A DNA stretch of 64,000 bases from Marinobacter fuscus (GCF_003007675.1 NZ_PXNP01000110.1:124001-188000), one strand, 5' to 3'; shown: positions 1 to 10,743, numbered from the stretch's first letter. Notes: generated by a model from the sequence alone, not told the origin. Numbers and translations: made by a program.

Positions 1-1857
1 CAGCGCCTGATCCAGACTGGGGTCCTGCAACAAAGCGCGATAAGCCTCTACCAGACGTGGCTCTATTTCGGCATCATCCGCGGCCCCCAGCAGTGACTGA
101 ATCACATCTACCGCAAGACGCTGCCCGGCATCCCAGCGATTGAAGCCGTCCGGGTCGTGGCTCATCAGGAACAACAGTTGCTCGCGAGTCCACGGATAAT
201 GTACGCGCACTGGCGCCGAAAAACCCCGTAACAGCGACGGTACCGGGCGCTCTGTCAGACCATGAAATTCGAAACAATGCTCGGCCCGGGTTAGTTCCAG
301 AACCCGCTCCTGCGGTGCCTCCGGGCTCTCACTCTGCAAGCGCAGAGGCAGAGGCTGACCCTCGCTTCCCAACAGGCCAAGCGCGAACGGAATGTGCTGC
401 GGCTGTTTATCGGTTTGCCCGGGCGTATCCGGAACTGCCTGCCGGATCGTCAGGCGATAGATGCCTTCGGCCTGATCGTAATCATCCTGCACCGTCAATA
501 CCGGCGTACCGGCCTGCTGGTACCACAACCGGAACTGACTCAGGTCTCTGCCCGAGGCATCTTCCATCGCCCGGACAAAATCATCGGTAGTGACTGCCTG
601 GCCATCATGGCGCTCGAAGTACAGGTCACTGCCTTTGCGGAACAAGGTTTCACCCAGCAGGTTGTGAATCATCCGCACGACTTCCGCCCCTTTCTCGTAG
701 ATGGTCAGGGTGTAGAAGTTGGAGATTTCCATGTAAGACGCAGGGCGAACGGGGTGTGCCATGGGCCCGGCATCTTCGGCAAACTGGGCGGTGCGCAGTA
801 AGGTTGCATCTTCAATGCGCTTGACCGTGGGCGAACCCATGTCGGCCGAGAACTGGGCGTCCCGGAACACGGTAAAGCCTTCTTTCAGGCTCAGCTGGAA
901 CCAGTCGCGGCAGGTCACCCGGTTACCGGACCAGTTGTGAAAATACTCGTGGGCGACAATGGCTTCAATACGCTGGAACGTGGCATCGGTGGCGGTGTCC
1001 TGGCTGGCCAGTACGCAAGAGGAATTGAAGATATTCAGCCCCTTGTTTTCCATCGCCCCCATATTGAAGTCGTCGACCGCCACGATCATGAAGATATCCA
1101 GATCGTATTCCCGGCCATACACGTCTTCGTCCCAGCGCATGGATCGCTTGAGAGCGTCCATCGCGAAGTCGCATTTGTGGACATTGCGCGGCTCAACATA
1201 CATGCGAAGGTCGATCTCGCGCCCCGAACAGGTCGTGAAGCGGTCTTTTTTCTCGACCAGATCGCCCGCCACCAGGGCAAAAAGGTAGCTCGGTTTCGGG
1301 AAGGGGTCTTCCCAGGTAACGAAATGGCGACCGTCGTCCAGCTCGCCCTGCGCCACCGGATTACCGTTGGACAGCAGAACCGGATAAGCGGCTTTGTCAG
1401 CCTCTACCCGGGTACGAAAGCGAGCCATCACATCGGGGCGATCCGGGTAATAAGTAATGCAACGGAAGCCCTCGGCCTCGCACTGAGTGCAGAACATGCC
1501 AGAAGACTTGTACAGACCTTCAAGCCGGGTATTGTTCTGGGGTTCGATCCAGGTAACAACGGTTAATTCGAACCGCGCCGGAACGTCTTTTACCCGCAGC
1601 TTGCTGCCCTCATCCTCATACCGGCTTGCCGGCAGCTGCTCGCCATCCAGTGCTACCGACTCCAGCCGGAGACTGTCACCATCGAGCTCCAGCGGGCCGG
1701 GGTTACCATCGGCAGCGGGATTGCGTTGAATGGTCAGGGTGTTGTGCACCCGGGCGCCGTCTTCGAACAGCTCGAAACGAAGATCCACGTGCTCCACCAG
1801 ATACTGTGGAACACGATACTCTTCCAGGTAAATGGTTTGTGGCTGGTTGGTACGCAT
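1..1857 (-). CDS. pepN: Aminopeptidase N (M1 zinc metallopeptidase), 3' end outside the window
   Basis: Cytosolic zinc aminopeptidase that removes N-terminal residues from peptides. The reading frame is open from an ATG at 1857 to the left edge (619 codons); the family is about 870-890 residues, so the C-terminal quarter to third is missing. The substrate-binding GAMEN motif is at residues 267-271. The zinc site HEYFH is at residues 303-307, followed 18 residues later by the third ligand Glu326 in LKEGF, matching HExxH-x18-E exactly. The start gives the usual N-terminus (MRTNQPQTIYLEEY). It lies 33 bases downstream of the DUF2797 gene on the same strand, and DUF1315-DUF2797-pepN is also a gene order seen in Pseudomonas, so co-transcription is likely. 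Identification is very secure. Confidence 0.97.
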   Translation of the reverse strand, partial: MRTNQPQTIYLEEYRVPQYLVEHVDLRFELFEDGARVHNTLTIQRNPAADGNPGPLELDGDSLRLESVALDGEQLPASRYEDEGSKLRVKDVPARFELTVVTWIEPQNNTRLEGLYKSSGMFCTQCEAEGFRCITYYPDRPDVMARFRTRVEADKAAYPVLLSNGNPVAQGELDDGRHFVTWEDPFPKPSYLFALVAGDLVEKKDRFTTCSGREIDLRMYVEPRNVHKCDFAMDALKRSMRWDEDVYGREYDLDIFMIVAVDDFNMGAMENKGLNIFNSSCVLASQDTATDATFQRIEAIVAHEYFHNWSGNRVTCRDWFQLSLKEGFTVFRDAQFSADMGSPTVKRIEDATLLRTAQFAEDAGPMAHPVRPASYMEISNFYTLTIYEKGAEVVRMIHNLLGETLFRKGSDLYFERHDGQAVTTDDFVRAMEDASGRDLSQFRLWYQQAGTPVLTVQDDYDQAEGIYRLTIRQAVPDTPGQTDKQPQHIPFALGLLGSEGQPLPLRLQSESPEAPQERVLELTRAEHCFEFHGLTERPVPSLLRGFSAPVRVHYPWTREQLLFLMSHDPDGFNRWDAGQRLAVDVIQSLLGAADDAEIEPRLVEAYRALLQDPSLDQAL

Positions 1858-1890
1858 GAAAAGTCTCCAGATAAAAACAAGTGCGCCGGA

Positions 1891-2727
1891 TCAGTCGAGA
1901 ACCCGGAACCGGACTTCGTAGCCGGTGAACTTTCGGATATTTATGACCCCGGTATCAAGCATCAGGTACTGCCCCTTGACGCCCTCAAGCGTGCCCTCTA
2001 CCTGGGGGCTCTTGTCCAGGTTGTGGGTTTTCACTTTCGCAGGCCAGACGTCGACCGGGTAACCCAGCTCCAGGCTGTGCTCATCCACCACGGTGATGCT
2101 GTCGGCACCATGCTCACTGCGCAGTTGCTCCAGATCGCCCGCAATCAGCGACAGCACCCGGGCACGCTCTTCCGCCAGGTTAAGCTCCGGCACGTCGCCC
2201 TTGAGCATGGCGCGCCAGTTGGTGCGATCTGCCACATGGCCCTTGCAGGCTACTTCCACCAGCCCGGCAAGATAACGGGTGGTTACGCGGGCCATAGGTA
2301 TAGCCGCCACCGCACCCTGATCAATCCACCGGGTAGGCACCTGGGTGGCCCGGGTTATGCCGACTTTCAAGCCACTGGAGTTGGCCAGATACACCACGTG
2401 GCCAACCATGCAGTTACGCTCTCCCCATTCGGGTTCGCGGCAGGTGCCCAGATGGTAGTGGCATTTTTCCGGGCTCATGATGCAGGAGTCACACGCCGCC
2501 AGCTTCCGGAAACAGGGGTAACAGTAGCCCTGATTGAAGCTTTTTTTGGTAGCGCGGTTGCAATGGATACAGCGGATGACACCCTCATAGTCCAGCCGTA
2601 TGTGCTGCCCTATCAGATCATTCAGGGCGACATCTGCATCCCCTACTTTCAGGGTATAGGTCACCGGGGTACCGGCTTCTGCCGGCATTTTTCGCAAACG
2701 GCCGGTTACATCGACAGAATCACTCAA
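1891..2727 (-). CDS. DUF2797 family zinc-finger-like protein
   Basis: Protein of 278 residues of unknown molecular function. I recognise the DUF2797 family from the cysteine-rich stretch at about residues 52-95 (CIHC, CYPC, CDSC, then Cys/His pairs), which probably binds zinc, and from the downstream GLKVGITR segment, which is reminiscent of GIY-YIG-like folds (inference). Translation appears to start at a TTG that overlaps the stop of the preceding DUF1315 gene in a TTGA junction, implying translational coupling; no in-frame ATG near the N-terminus fits as well. It is followed by pepN on the same strand. The function cannot be deduced from the sequence. Confidence 0.85.
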   Translation of the reverse strand: MSDSVDVTGRLRKMPAEAGTPVTYTLKVGDADVALNDLIGQHIRLDYEGVIRCIHCNRATKKSFNQGYCYPCFRKLAACDSCIMSPEKCHYHLGTCREPEWGERNCMVGHVVYLANSSGLKVGITRATQVPTRWIDQGAVAAIPMARVTTRYLAGLVEVACKGHVADRTNWRAMLKGDVPELNLAEERARVLSLIAGDLEQLRSEHGADSITVVDEHSLELGYPVDVWPAKVKTHNLDKSPQVEGTLEGVKGQYLMLDTGVINIRKFTGYEVRFRVLD

Positions 2728-3014
2728 GCCTTTACCTCAACAAACTGGTCGGGATCGATCTGATCTCCACTCTGCTTCCTGCGTACCGAAGGATCACAAG
2801 CTGTGCCCGCCTTCTCGCCACGATCCAGATACCCGGTTCGATCGGTTTCCGGCACATTGTGTTTGTTTTCGTAATAAATCACTGCCTCCAGGCTGATTTC
2901 GCGCTGCTCGCGGCTCATCGGCCGGCCATCGGGCCACTTGCCCAGCTCTATGGCCTGCTTGAGATTCCGGTAGACCGAAGGATCCAGCCGCTCAATCAGT
3001 TCTTCGTAGGTCAT
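2724..3014 (-). CDS. DUF1315 family (YeaC-like) small protein
   Basis: Small acidic cytosolic protein of 96 residues with the start MTYEELIERLDPSVY and the central WPDGRPMS and YYE segments typical of DUF1315 (E. coli YeaC). No enzymatic function is known. The ATG at 3014 follows a good ribosome-binding site (GGGAGG, 5 bases upstream). It is the first gene of the DUF1315-DUF2797-pepN unit. A plausible minus-strand promoter lies in the AT-rich stretch 3020-3062. The neighbouring Fur box at 3073-3087 is upstream and could also influence this promoter. Confidence 0.88.
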   Translation of the reverse strand: MTYEELIERLDPSVYRNLKQAIELGKWPDGRPMSREQREISLEAVIYYENKHNVPETDRTGYLDRGEKAGTACDPSVRRKQSGDQIDPDQFVEVKA

Positions 3015-3058
3015 CAGTGCCTCCCGAACAAATATTTATAAAAAAAAGCCAATACCCT

Positions 3059-3088
3059 TTGACAATCAAGAATGATAACGATTATCAT
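3059..3088 (+). promoter_or_regulatory. Sigma-70-like promoter overlapped by a Fur box
   Basis: TTGACA at 3059-3064 and TATCAT at 3083-3088 are separated by 18 bases, a near-consensus promoter reading rightwards. Lying across the spacer and -10 is TGATAACGATTATCA (3073-3087), which differs from the 7-1-7 Fur consensus TGATAATNATTATCA at one position. Fur binding here would block the promoter under iron-replete conditions. No protein gene reads rightwards from it; the only thing downstream is the structured transcript described next. Confidence 0.8.
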
Positions 3089-3094
3089 TAATTC

Positions 3095-3184
3095 ACCAAA
3101 TGAGGACGGTCGTAATCATTTGGTCTCTCTCATCAGGAGCTTAATAGCTCATTTATAGCCTCACCTTTTGGTGGGGCTTTTTTT
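3095..3184 (+). ncRNA. Candidate Fur-controlled small RNA (PrrF/RyhB-like)
   Basis: The predicted transcript starts about 7 bases after the -10 and ends in a terminator about 90 bases later. It contains three stem-loops in order: a perfect 9-bp stem, ACCAAATGA (3095-3103) with TCATTTGGT (3116-3124); a 5-bp hairpin GAGCT-TAAT-AGCTC (3137-3150); and a 9-bp terminator stem (3157-3178). The single-stranded stretch between the first two (3125-3136) reads CTCTCTCATCAG and would be the target-pairing seed; it resembles the CUCAUCAGG-type core I recall from Pseudomonas PrrF. There is no convincing open reading frame. By analogy it would repress mRNAs for iron-using proteins when iron is scarce. Structure and promoter are seen directly; the role is inferred. 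Confidence 0.75.
3157..3184 (+). terminator. Rho-independent terminator of the candidate small RNA
   Basis: A 9-bp stem AGCCTCACC/GGTGGGGCT (one G-T pair) with a TTTT loop is followed by seven T residues and then ATTT. The T-run reaches the stop codon of the convergent rhomboid gene (3183-3185), so the RNA would end exactly at the neighbouring gene's 3' end. Confidence 0.9.
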
Positions 3185-3863
3185 ATTTGCGCCCCCGAAA
3201 CCCCGGCAACGGCAATGCGAAAGCCATCAGCAATCCCACCAGAAAGCCCCCAAGGTGAGCCTCATTGGCCATGCGCCCCAGACCAAGCAGTTCCGGCAAG
3301 GGAGTAAACCCAATCACCATCCAGGCAACCGCAAAGGTCATCAGCGCCGGGGGAAACTGGAACCTGGGCATACGCCGTTGGCTAAGCCAGCAGTACCCGA
3401 GAACACCGTATACCGCACCGGACAAGCCGCCGAACAGGGGGCCGGATACCAGGTACTGCAACACATTGGAGCCCAGGCTGGTGATCAACAACAGCAGTAT
3501 CAGCCGGGGCCTGCCATCTATCCATTCAATCTGACTGCCCAGAAACCAAAGCATGACCGCATTGAAAATGATGTGGGTCCAGCTGAAGTGAAGAAAATCC
3601 GGGGTCAGCAACCGCCATACCTGGCCGCCGGACAAGGTAATCGCCAGCGCGTCCAGCCGACCGGTCAGGGTGCTGAAATCTTCCCAGGAAAACCAGCGCG
3701 GGTCCACTATCATCAGTGATGCAGCCACTGAGTTTTGCCCCATTCTGGTCAGCCAGACAGCCACCACAGCAAGGGCAATCACCCCGGCAACGATCGGAGC
3801 ATGGCGTGGCGCTGGCTGCCAGCGGCCGCCGGGAGTTATCGGAGATGACGTTGAAGAATCCAA
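3183..3863 (-). CDS. Rhomboid family intramembrane serine protease
   Basis: Inner-membrane serine protease of the rhomboid family, 226 residues, with about six hydrophobic segments. The catalytic dyad is visible as GGLSGAVYG with Ser148 and NEAHLGG with His203; the oxyanion Asn101 lies in HIIFNAVMLWFLG. Substrates cannot be told from sequence. The likely start is TTG at 3863, which has AGAGAGG five bases upstream; no nearby ATG is as well placed. It is 18 bases downstream of the phosphoesterase gene and belongs to the nadK-phosphoesterase-rhomboid run that is also found in Pseudomonas. It converges on the candidate small RNA. Confidence 0.93.
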   Translation of the reverse strand: MDSSTSSPITPGGRWQPAPRHAPIVAGVIALAVVAVWLTRMGQNSVAASLMIVDPRWFSWEDFSTLTGRLDALAITLSGGQVWRLLTPDFLHFSWTHIIFNAVMLWFLGSQIEWIDGRPRLILLLLITSLGSNVLQYLVSGPLFGGLSGAVYGVLGYCWLSQRRMPRFQFPPALMTFAVAWMVIGFTPLPELLGLGRMANEAHLGGFLVGLLMAFALPLPGFRGRK

Positions 3864-3881
3864 GAGTACCTCTCTGGCCGG

Positions 3882-4895
3882 TTAACGGGCCACGCTGTCT
3901 TCACTGGTGGGATAATCCGGCTGCTCCGGCCGGTCTACATCTACCCAGACAAACTTGTCTGCTGACAGGGCTTTCTCACCGTCAAACCGGTACGCGGCCA
4001 GCTTACCGTATTTGACGGCGCTGTAATCAATGCAGGCGACATTGTTCTTCAGGGGCGCCGGAGCACCGTCCATCCAGTAATGGCCAACGAATACCGGCAG
4101 CAAGTCCTGCGGATAGCTCAGCAACTGTTTTCGCTCTTCTTCGCCAATCGGCATTTTAGCCACCGGGCGCGGCAAAGGATCCGGCTGAAACACCACATCA
4201 GCATAGGTGCGGGGATCATCTGCCCAGAACTTGGTGCGGAAAAATTCCCGCACGTAGCCGTCCCGGCCCGTAATACTCATGCCGTCTGGCAGGCGCAGGT
4301 CTGTTCCCCTTAGAAGGGTATCCATTACCTGGCCCGCAAACGACTCGATTGCAGACGACGCATGCAGAAAATCTTCATCAATGCAGGCACCCTTCTGGCG
4401 TTCACGGAACTGATCGATCAGGGTCTGATCCCAACAGGCATGCACCACCCGGAAATCCTCCTCTTCGATGAACAGCGGAATGGTATAGAACCACTCCAGA
4501 AACTCGTTCCACTCATGAGGATACGCATGGAACTGCTCAAGAGTTTCCTTGATCAGCCGGTTGTGCCTGGCGTTGTGTTCCCGCAGGAATTTTTTGCCGC
4601 TGCCCGGGCGGGCGCGGGTGCAGTATCCAAGCGCGTTGTATTCATGGTTGCCCATCACCATGCGCGCCGCCCCGTGCTCCACCATATCCCGCACCAGGTG
4701 GAGTGACTCGCGTATACGCGGGCCACGGTCGATAATGTCTCCGATAAAGATCGCCTGCCGGCGGGGGTGCTGGTATATGCCACTGATTTTCCGGTAGCCC
4801 ATCTGCTCGAGCAAACGCTCCAGTGTATGGGCACAGCCATGAATATCACCGATGATGTCGTAACCGCGGTTTGCGGTGGTTTTTATCGCCGCCAT
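3882..4895 (-). CDS. Metallophosphoesterase (calcineurin-like, PrpE/serine-threonine phosphatase type)
   Basis: Binuclear metal phosphoesterase of about 337 residues. The metal-binding motifs GDIHG, GDIIDRGP and GNHE are all intact in the first 90 residues, and VGHYW near the C-terminus supplies further His ligands. Such proteins hydrolyse phosphoprotein or diadenosine polyphosphate bonds; the substrate here is unknown. I place the start at the ATG at 4895; a TTG two codons upstream (4901) would overlap the nadK stop and is an alternative. It follows nadK directly and is probably co-transcribed with it. Confidence 0.9.
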   Translation of the reverse strand: MAAIKTTANRGYDIIGDIHGCAHTLERLLEQMGYRKISGIYQHPRRQAIFIGDIIDRGPRIRESLHLVRDMVEHGAARMVMGNHEYNALGYCTRARPGSGKKFLREHNARHNRLIKETLEQFHAYPHEWNEFLEWFYTIPLFIEEEDFRVVHACWDQTLIDQFRERQKGACIDEDFLHASSAIESFAGQVMDTLLRGTDLRLPDGMSITGRDGYVREFFRTKFWADDPRTYADVVFQPDPLPRPVAKMPIGEEERKQLLSYPQDLLPVFVGHYWMDGAPAPLKNNVACIDYSAVKYGKLAAYRFDGEKALSADKFVWVDVDRPEQPDYPTSEDSVAR

Positions 4896-4897
4896 GA

Positions 4898-5782
4898 TCA
4901 ACTCGCTGCTATTTCGCTTGCCCAGCCTAGTTTATCCCGGCAGGTTGCGTAGAAATTATGGTCTGTGGGGTGAATCAGACGGATTTTGAAGGGTTTCTTG
5001 GTAATACGGATGATATCCCCCGGGGCGCAGGCTATGTTCATCTGGCCATCAAAACTCACCTGCGGATACGCCTCGTTGGTTTCCCCGATCACCAGCTTGA
5101 TCTCGCTCTTGCCATCTACAACGATCGGCCGGCTGCTGAGGGTATGAGGGAACATGGGCACCAGCACCACCGCATCGAGCTTCGGATGCATGATGGGGCC
5201 ACCGGCAGACAGCGAGTAGGCCGTTGAACCCGTTGGCGTGGCCACTATCAGCCCGTCCGAGCGCTGGCTGTAGACAAAGTGGCCATCAATGTACAGATCA
5301 AAGCCGATCATTCGGGTGGATTTGCCCGGATGCAGTACCACGTCGTTCAGGGCAGAACCGTAACCAAGTGGCTGGCCGTTGCGCTCCACATGACCGTCCA
5401 GCAGGAAGCGGGTTTCCTCGATGTACTCGCCGGCGAGCACCTGCGCCAGCCTCTCTTCCAGGTCGGATGGAGAAATATCAGTCAGAAAGCCCAGCCGCCC
5501 CCGATTGACGCCCAGGATAGGTATTTTCGATTTGGCCAGTTCCCGCGCTGCCCCCAGCAGACTGCCGTCGCCACCAACCACTATGACCAGATCGCAGATT
5601 TCACCCAGCAGTTTCTTGCTGGCCACCTGATGGCCATGCCCGGGGATCATGCTGGACGTGCCTTCTTCGATGATTACCTGGTAATTATTGGCGGTAAGGT
5701 ATTGTTTGAGCTGGCGCAGGGTTTCCACAACCTTGACGCTGCCCATGCGACCGACGATGCCGATATTCCTGAACTGATCCAT
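4898..5782 (-). CDS. nadK: NAD kinase
   Basis: Cytosolic ATP- or polyphosphate-dependent NAD+ kinase that makes NADP+. The protein has 294 residues, the normal length. Hallmarks are GGDGS at residues 70-74 with the catalytic Asp72, NDVVLHPG, and the NAD-binding TPTGSTAYSLSAGGP segment. The ATG at 5782 begins MDQFRNIGIVGRMG, the usual N-terminus. It heads a three-gene run with the phosphoesterase and the rhomboid protease. Confidence 0.97.
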   Translation of the reverse strand: MDQFRNIGIVGRMGSVKVVETLRQLKQYLTANNYQVIIEEGTSSMIPGHGHQVASKKLLGEICDLVIVVGGDGSLLGAARELAKSKIPILGVNRGRLGFLTDISPSDLEERLAQVLAGEYIEETRFLLDGHVERNGQPLGYGSALNDVVLHPGKSTRMIGFDLYIDGHFVYSQRSDGLIVATPTGSTAYSLSAGGPIMHPKLDAVVLVPMFPHTLSSRPIVVDGKSEIKLVIGETNEAYPQVSFDGQMNIACAPGDIIRITKKPFKIRLIHPTDHNFYATCRDKLGWASEIAAS

Positions 5783-5864
5783 GAGGTATCCCGTGGTGTC
5801 TGAATGAGACAGGGGTCATCCCGGGGCTGGCTGAATGGCCAGAAGTCGCGGGCGAGCCCCTGTT

Positions 5865-5891
5865 CTGCCTGGAACAGGGCTACAGTTTAAC
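5865..5891. other. Stable hairpin between the coiled-coil gene and nadK
   Basis: A 10-bp inverted repeat, AGCCCCTGTTC (one bulged C) with GAACAGGGCT and a 6-base loop, lies in the 140-base gap 5783-5922. No T-run follows on either strand, so it is a poor intrinsic terminator. It could be a processing signal or a weak attenuator ahead of nadK. Confidence 0.45.
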
Positions 5892-5922
5892 GAAACTCGG
5901 CGCGTTTCGGAAAAGATGAAGT

Positions 5923-7164
5923 TTATCCCGCGTGCTCCTCGCACCGGTCACTGACACCGGATTCGAATTCTGCAGGCTGGGTAACCCTCATGATCGGCTC
6001 ATTGCAGGGGTTACCGCTGGCGTCTGTGTGCGTGCACACCGGGTGTTCGTAATGGGCCAGCCATTCCTTGTAGGCAGGCTCATTCAACCCACAGCGTTCA
6101 GCCGCATAGGCAAGCGGGTGATTGAAATAGGTTTCGATATCGTCGTAAGGCAGGTTAATGTGGCCAACGCCGGGGTGGTAGGCCACCAGGAACACCGTCT
6201 GCTTGCGCAGCTCTTCCAGCAGGGACTCTTCCGGCGGCTGCCGGTGGCGCAACTCGTGATTCTCCCGCTCCAGCACCACAAGCTTGTCGCCCCGCAATTC
6301 CAGTTCCCGCTGTTTACGCTCCAACTGCTCTTGCAGCAGTACCGTTTCTGCGCTGACACGGGCACCTTCGCCGTTGTCCTGGTCTGCAAAATCACCACTG
6401 GCGATTTCTTCCTGCATGGCGAGGTACTGCTCGTTCCGCTGGGACAACATCCGTTTCAGCTGCTCGTTGGCGACTTTCAGCCGCTCACACTGCTGCTCGA
6501 TCTGGGCAATGTCTGCCCGCAGCCCCTGTAACTCAAGCCGGTGCTCACGGTTCAGATCTGCCACGGAGTCCCGGTGCACGCTTTGCAGGGTTTTGATTCT
6601 GAGGCGCTGCTCGCGCAGCAACTGGGCAATACGGGAGCGATCACTGTCGCCAGAGTTGCCAGACGGCTCCTCCGTGGCGGTCAGTACCGGGATGTCGTCG
6701 TCGCTGACGGTTTCCGCTTTCCGGAACCGAAGTGCGTTGGCGTCTACCGCTTTTCGGATCACCTGAAAGTGATTGCTTCCGGGCGTCATGTCCGGGTCCC
6801 AAAGCTCATCTGCGAACGCAGGATCCGGGCATTGGCTGCGGCAGACCAGCCGAATGGGGCCGCCCCCGAGATTCGGCCCTTTGGCGCCTTTCTCGGCAAG
6901 GGCTTCAATGGGAAGGCTCCAGCTGCTGTCTGCCCGCCCTTCTTCATCAAACCAGATGCGAAAGAACACCAAAGCGCTTACGGTCAGATCTGTGTTCAGG
7001 TTGACCAGAACAGCGCGGACATCGGTTTCTGCCAGATCTGACAAACCAACATAACCATCCAGAAAGGCGCCGAATTCCGACCACCGCATCTGCCTGGCCA
7101 CCTGGCCTTCCTCGATAAACAAGACGGCCGAATACCCTTCGGCCGCCTCACTGGCAATCACCAT
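5923..7164 (-). CDS. Uncharacterised coiled-coil protein with a C-terminal Cys/His-rich segment
   Basis: Protein of 413 residues that I cannot assign to a functional family. There are three visible parts: an N-terminal globular region (about 1-170), a long heptad-like coiled coil rich in Glu, Gln, Arg and Leu (about 175-320), and a C-terminal region ending in CTHTDASGNPC and DRCEEH, whose spaced Cys/His residues could bind a metal. No signal peptide or membrane segment is seen. The ATG at 7164 has GGAG seven bases upstream. A similar hypothetical gene lies near nadK in Pseudomonas as I recall it, so it is probably a conserved but unstudied protein. Confidence 0.8.
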   Translation of the reverse strand: MVIASEAAEGYSAVLFIEEGQVARQMRWSEFGAFLDGYVGLSDLAETDVRAVLVNLNTDLTVSALVFFRIWFDEEGRADSSWSLPIEALAEKGAKGPNLGGGPIRLVCRSQCPDPAFADELWDPDMTPGSNHFQVIRKAVDANALRFRKAETVSDDDIPVLTATEEPSGNSGDSDRSRIAQLLREQRLRIKTLQSVHRDSVADLNREHRLELQGLRADIAQIEQQCERLKVANEQLKRMLSQRNEQYLAMQEEIASGDFADQDNGEGARVSAETVLLQEQLERKQRELELRGDKLVVLERENHELRHRQPPEESLLEELRKQTVFLVAYHPGVGHINLPYDDIETYFNHPLAYAAERCGLNEPAYKEWLAHYEHPVCTHTDASGNPCNEPIMRVTQPAEFESGVSDRCEEHAG

Positions 7165-7261
7165 CCATTTTCTCCGCGCTTCGCCTTTTACGGCTGATAC
7201 CCTTGCTACAGTCTAGCCAGAGCGGGGCCGAAGCATAGAGAAAATCTGCAACGTTTTGTGA

Positions 7262-9440
<2,179 letters not shown>

Positions 9441-9463
9441 TTTAACGACATTTGAAATTGAGA

Positions 9464-10504
9464 ATGAACTCCGCTCCACGCCCTCTAAAAAACTCACTGG
9501 GTGATATCAGCCTGCTGTACGTGGCAACCCTGCTGCGGGCGGCCGCGGCGGAAGGCGCCCGCCCCGACCTCCTGACCAGCCAGTTTCATCTGCCTGAACC
9601 GGAGGGCGCTGCAGCCGAAGCCAGAATCAGCATCCCCAGATTCATGCGGCTTGGCCACGCCGCCATCAAGCTAACCGGCAATCGCGCTCTTGGCTTGCGC
9701 ATGGGAGCCCTGACACGGCCTGTAGATGCCGGTATTGCCGGGCTTGCTGCAGAAACTGCAGACAGCGTAGCCGGGGCCCTGGCCACGCTGGTGCGCTACT
9801 CTGCCCTGTCGAGCCAGAATTCCCGGGGTGCTCCCGGCCTGATTGCCCAGAGCAGAGTTCTTCATTTCTACTCGATCAGCCCGTACAACGCATACAACTA
9901 TTTTGTGGTGGACTCGGTACTCTCGGCCTGGACTCAACTGATCCGGCACATGACGGGGCAATACGACGTGCTTGAACGGGTAAGGATTGAGTACCCGTCT
10001 ATCGGTATGGACGATCTGTTTGAGAGCTGGTTTCGCTGCCCGGTCGAGTTTGGCGCCGCAACCAACGATATCAGAGTGAGGGAACCGATCTGGGCCAGTG
10101 CGCCTGCTCAGGCTCACGCCGGTATGCATGAAAAACTGGCCGGGCTCTGCGAGCAGGAGTTACAGCAGATAAAACGGGGCTGGCGCATGACTGATCGGGC
10201 CCGTATGCAGCTGACACCGCTGCTGGTAGAGGGCAGTCTGTCGCTGGAAACGCTGGCAGCAAAGCTGGGCCTGTCACCCTGGACGCTACAACGGCAACTG
10301 GCAGACGAAGGCAGCGGTTTTCGCCAGCTTCTGGACGACACCCGCAAACAACTGGCGGTGGAATATCTTCGGGAAACAGACAGCTCACTGTCAGAAATCG
10401 CCTGGCTGCTCGGCTTCTCTAACCCGCCCGCATTTCACAAGGCGTTTCGAAGATGGCAAGGCATGAGCCCGGGAGAATACAGAACCAGAACTTCAGAGAG
10501 ATAA
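9464..10504 (+). CDS. AraC family transcriptional regulator (OruR/ArgR-like, N-terminal arabinose-binding-type domain)
   Basis: DNA-binding regulator of about 346 residues. The first 200 or so residues form the effector domain seen in OruR-type AraC proteins (YFVVDSVLSAWTQLIRHM region). The last 100 residues hold the two helix-turn-helix motifs (SLETLAAKLGLSPWTLQRQL and the SLSEIAWLLGFSNPPAFHKA recognition region). I use the ATG at 9464; an in-frame TTG at 9452 is an alternative, and neither has a strong ribosome-binding site. It is divergent from fadH, which makes fadH control plausible but unproven. Confidence 0.9.
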   Translation: MNSAPRPLKNSLGDISLLYVATLLRAAAAEGARPDLLTSQFHLPEPEGAAAEARISIPRFMRLGHAAIKLTGNRALGLRMGALTRPVDAGIAGLAAETADSVAGALATLVRYSALSSQNSRGAPGLIAQSRVLHFYSISPYNAYNYFVVDSVLSAWTQLIRHMTGQYDVLERVRIEYPSIGMDDLFESWFRCPVEFGAATNDIRVREPIWASAPAQAHAGMHEKLAGLCEQELQQIKRGWRMTDRARMQLTPLLVEGSLSLETLAAKLGLSPWTLQRQLADEGSGFRQLLDDTRKQLAVEYLRETDSSLSEIAWLLGFSNPPAFHKAFRRWQGMSPGEYRTRTSER

Positions 10505-10527
10505 AGCGAGAAAAACTAGAGAAAAGT

Positions 10528-10604
10528 TGGCGGAGCGGACGGGACTCGAACCCGCGACCCCCGGCGTGACAGGCCGGTATTCTAACCAACTGAACTACCG
10601 CTCC
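10528..10604 (-). tRNA. tRNA-Asp (anticodon GUC)
   Basis: A 77-base tRNA with a 7-bp acceptor stem (GGAGCGG), D-loop GTTCAGTTGGTTAGAA, anticodon loop CTGTCAC giving GUC, T-loop GGTTCGAGTCC and an encoded CCA end at 10528-10530. It closely resembles E. coli tRNA-Asp. It is a single gene with its own promoter. Confidence 0.97.
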
Positions 10605-10654
10605 GCGTAGTCTTACAGAACTTTCTGCTGATTGCTCTGTGACAACGAGGGCGC

Positions 10655-10682
10655 ATTATAAAGATCGCCCCCGGCATGTCAA
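10655..10682 (-). promoter_or_regulatory. Consensus promoter of tRNA-Asp with GC-rich discriminator
   Basis: On the minus strand TTGACA (10677-10682) and TATAAT (10655-10660) are perfect consensus hexamers 16 bases apart. The bases after the -10 are GCGCCC, a GC-rich discriminator typical of stable-RNA promoters under stringent (ppGpp) control. Transcription would start about 40 bases before the tRNA. Confidence 0.9.
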
Positions 10683-10743
10683 CGCTTTTTCTGAATTAAT
10701 TTTATTTTTTTTGAAAATCAGGCTTCCGGGACTGTCGTTGATA

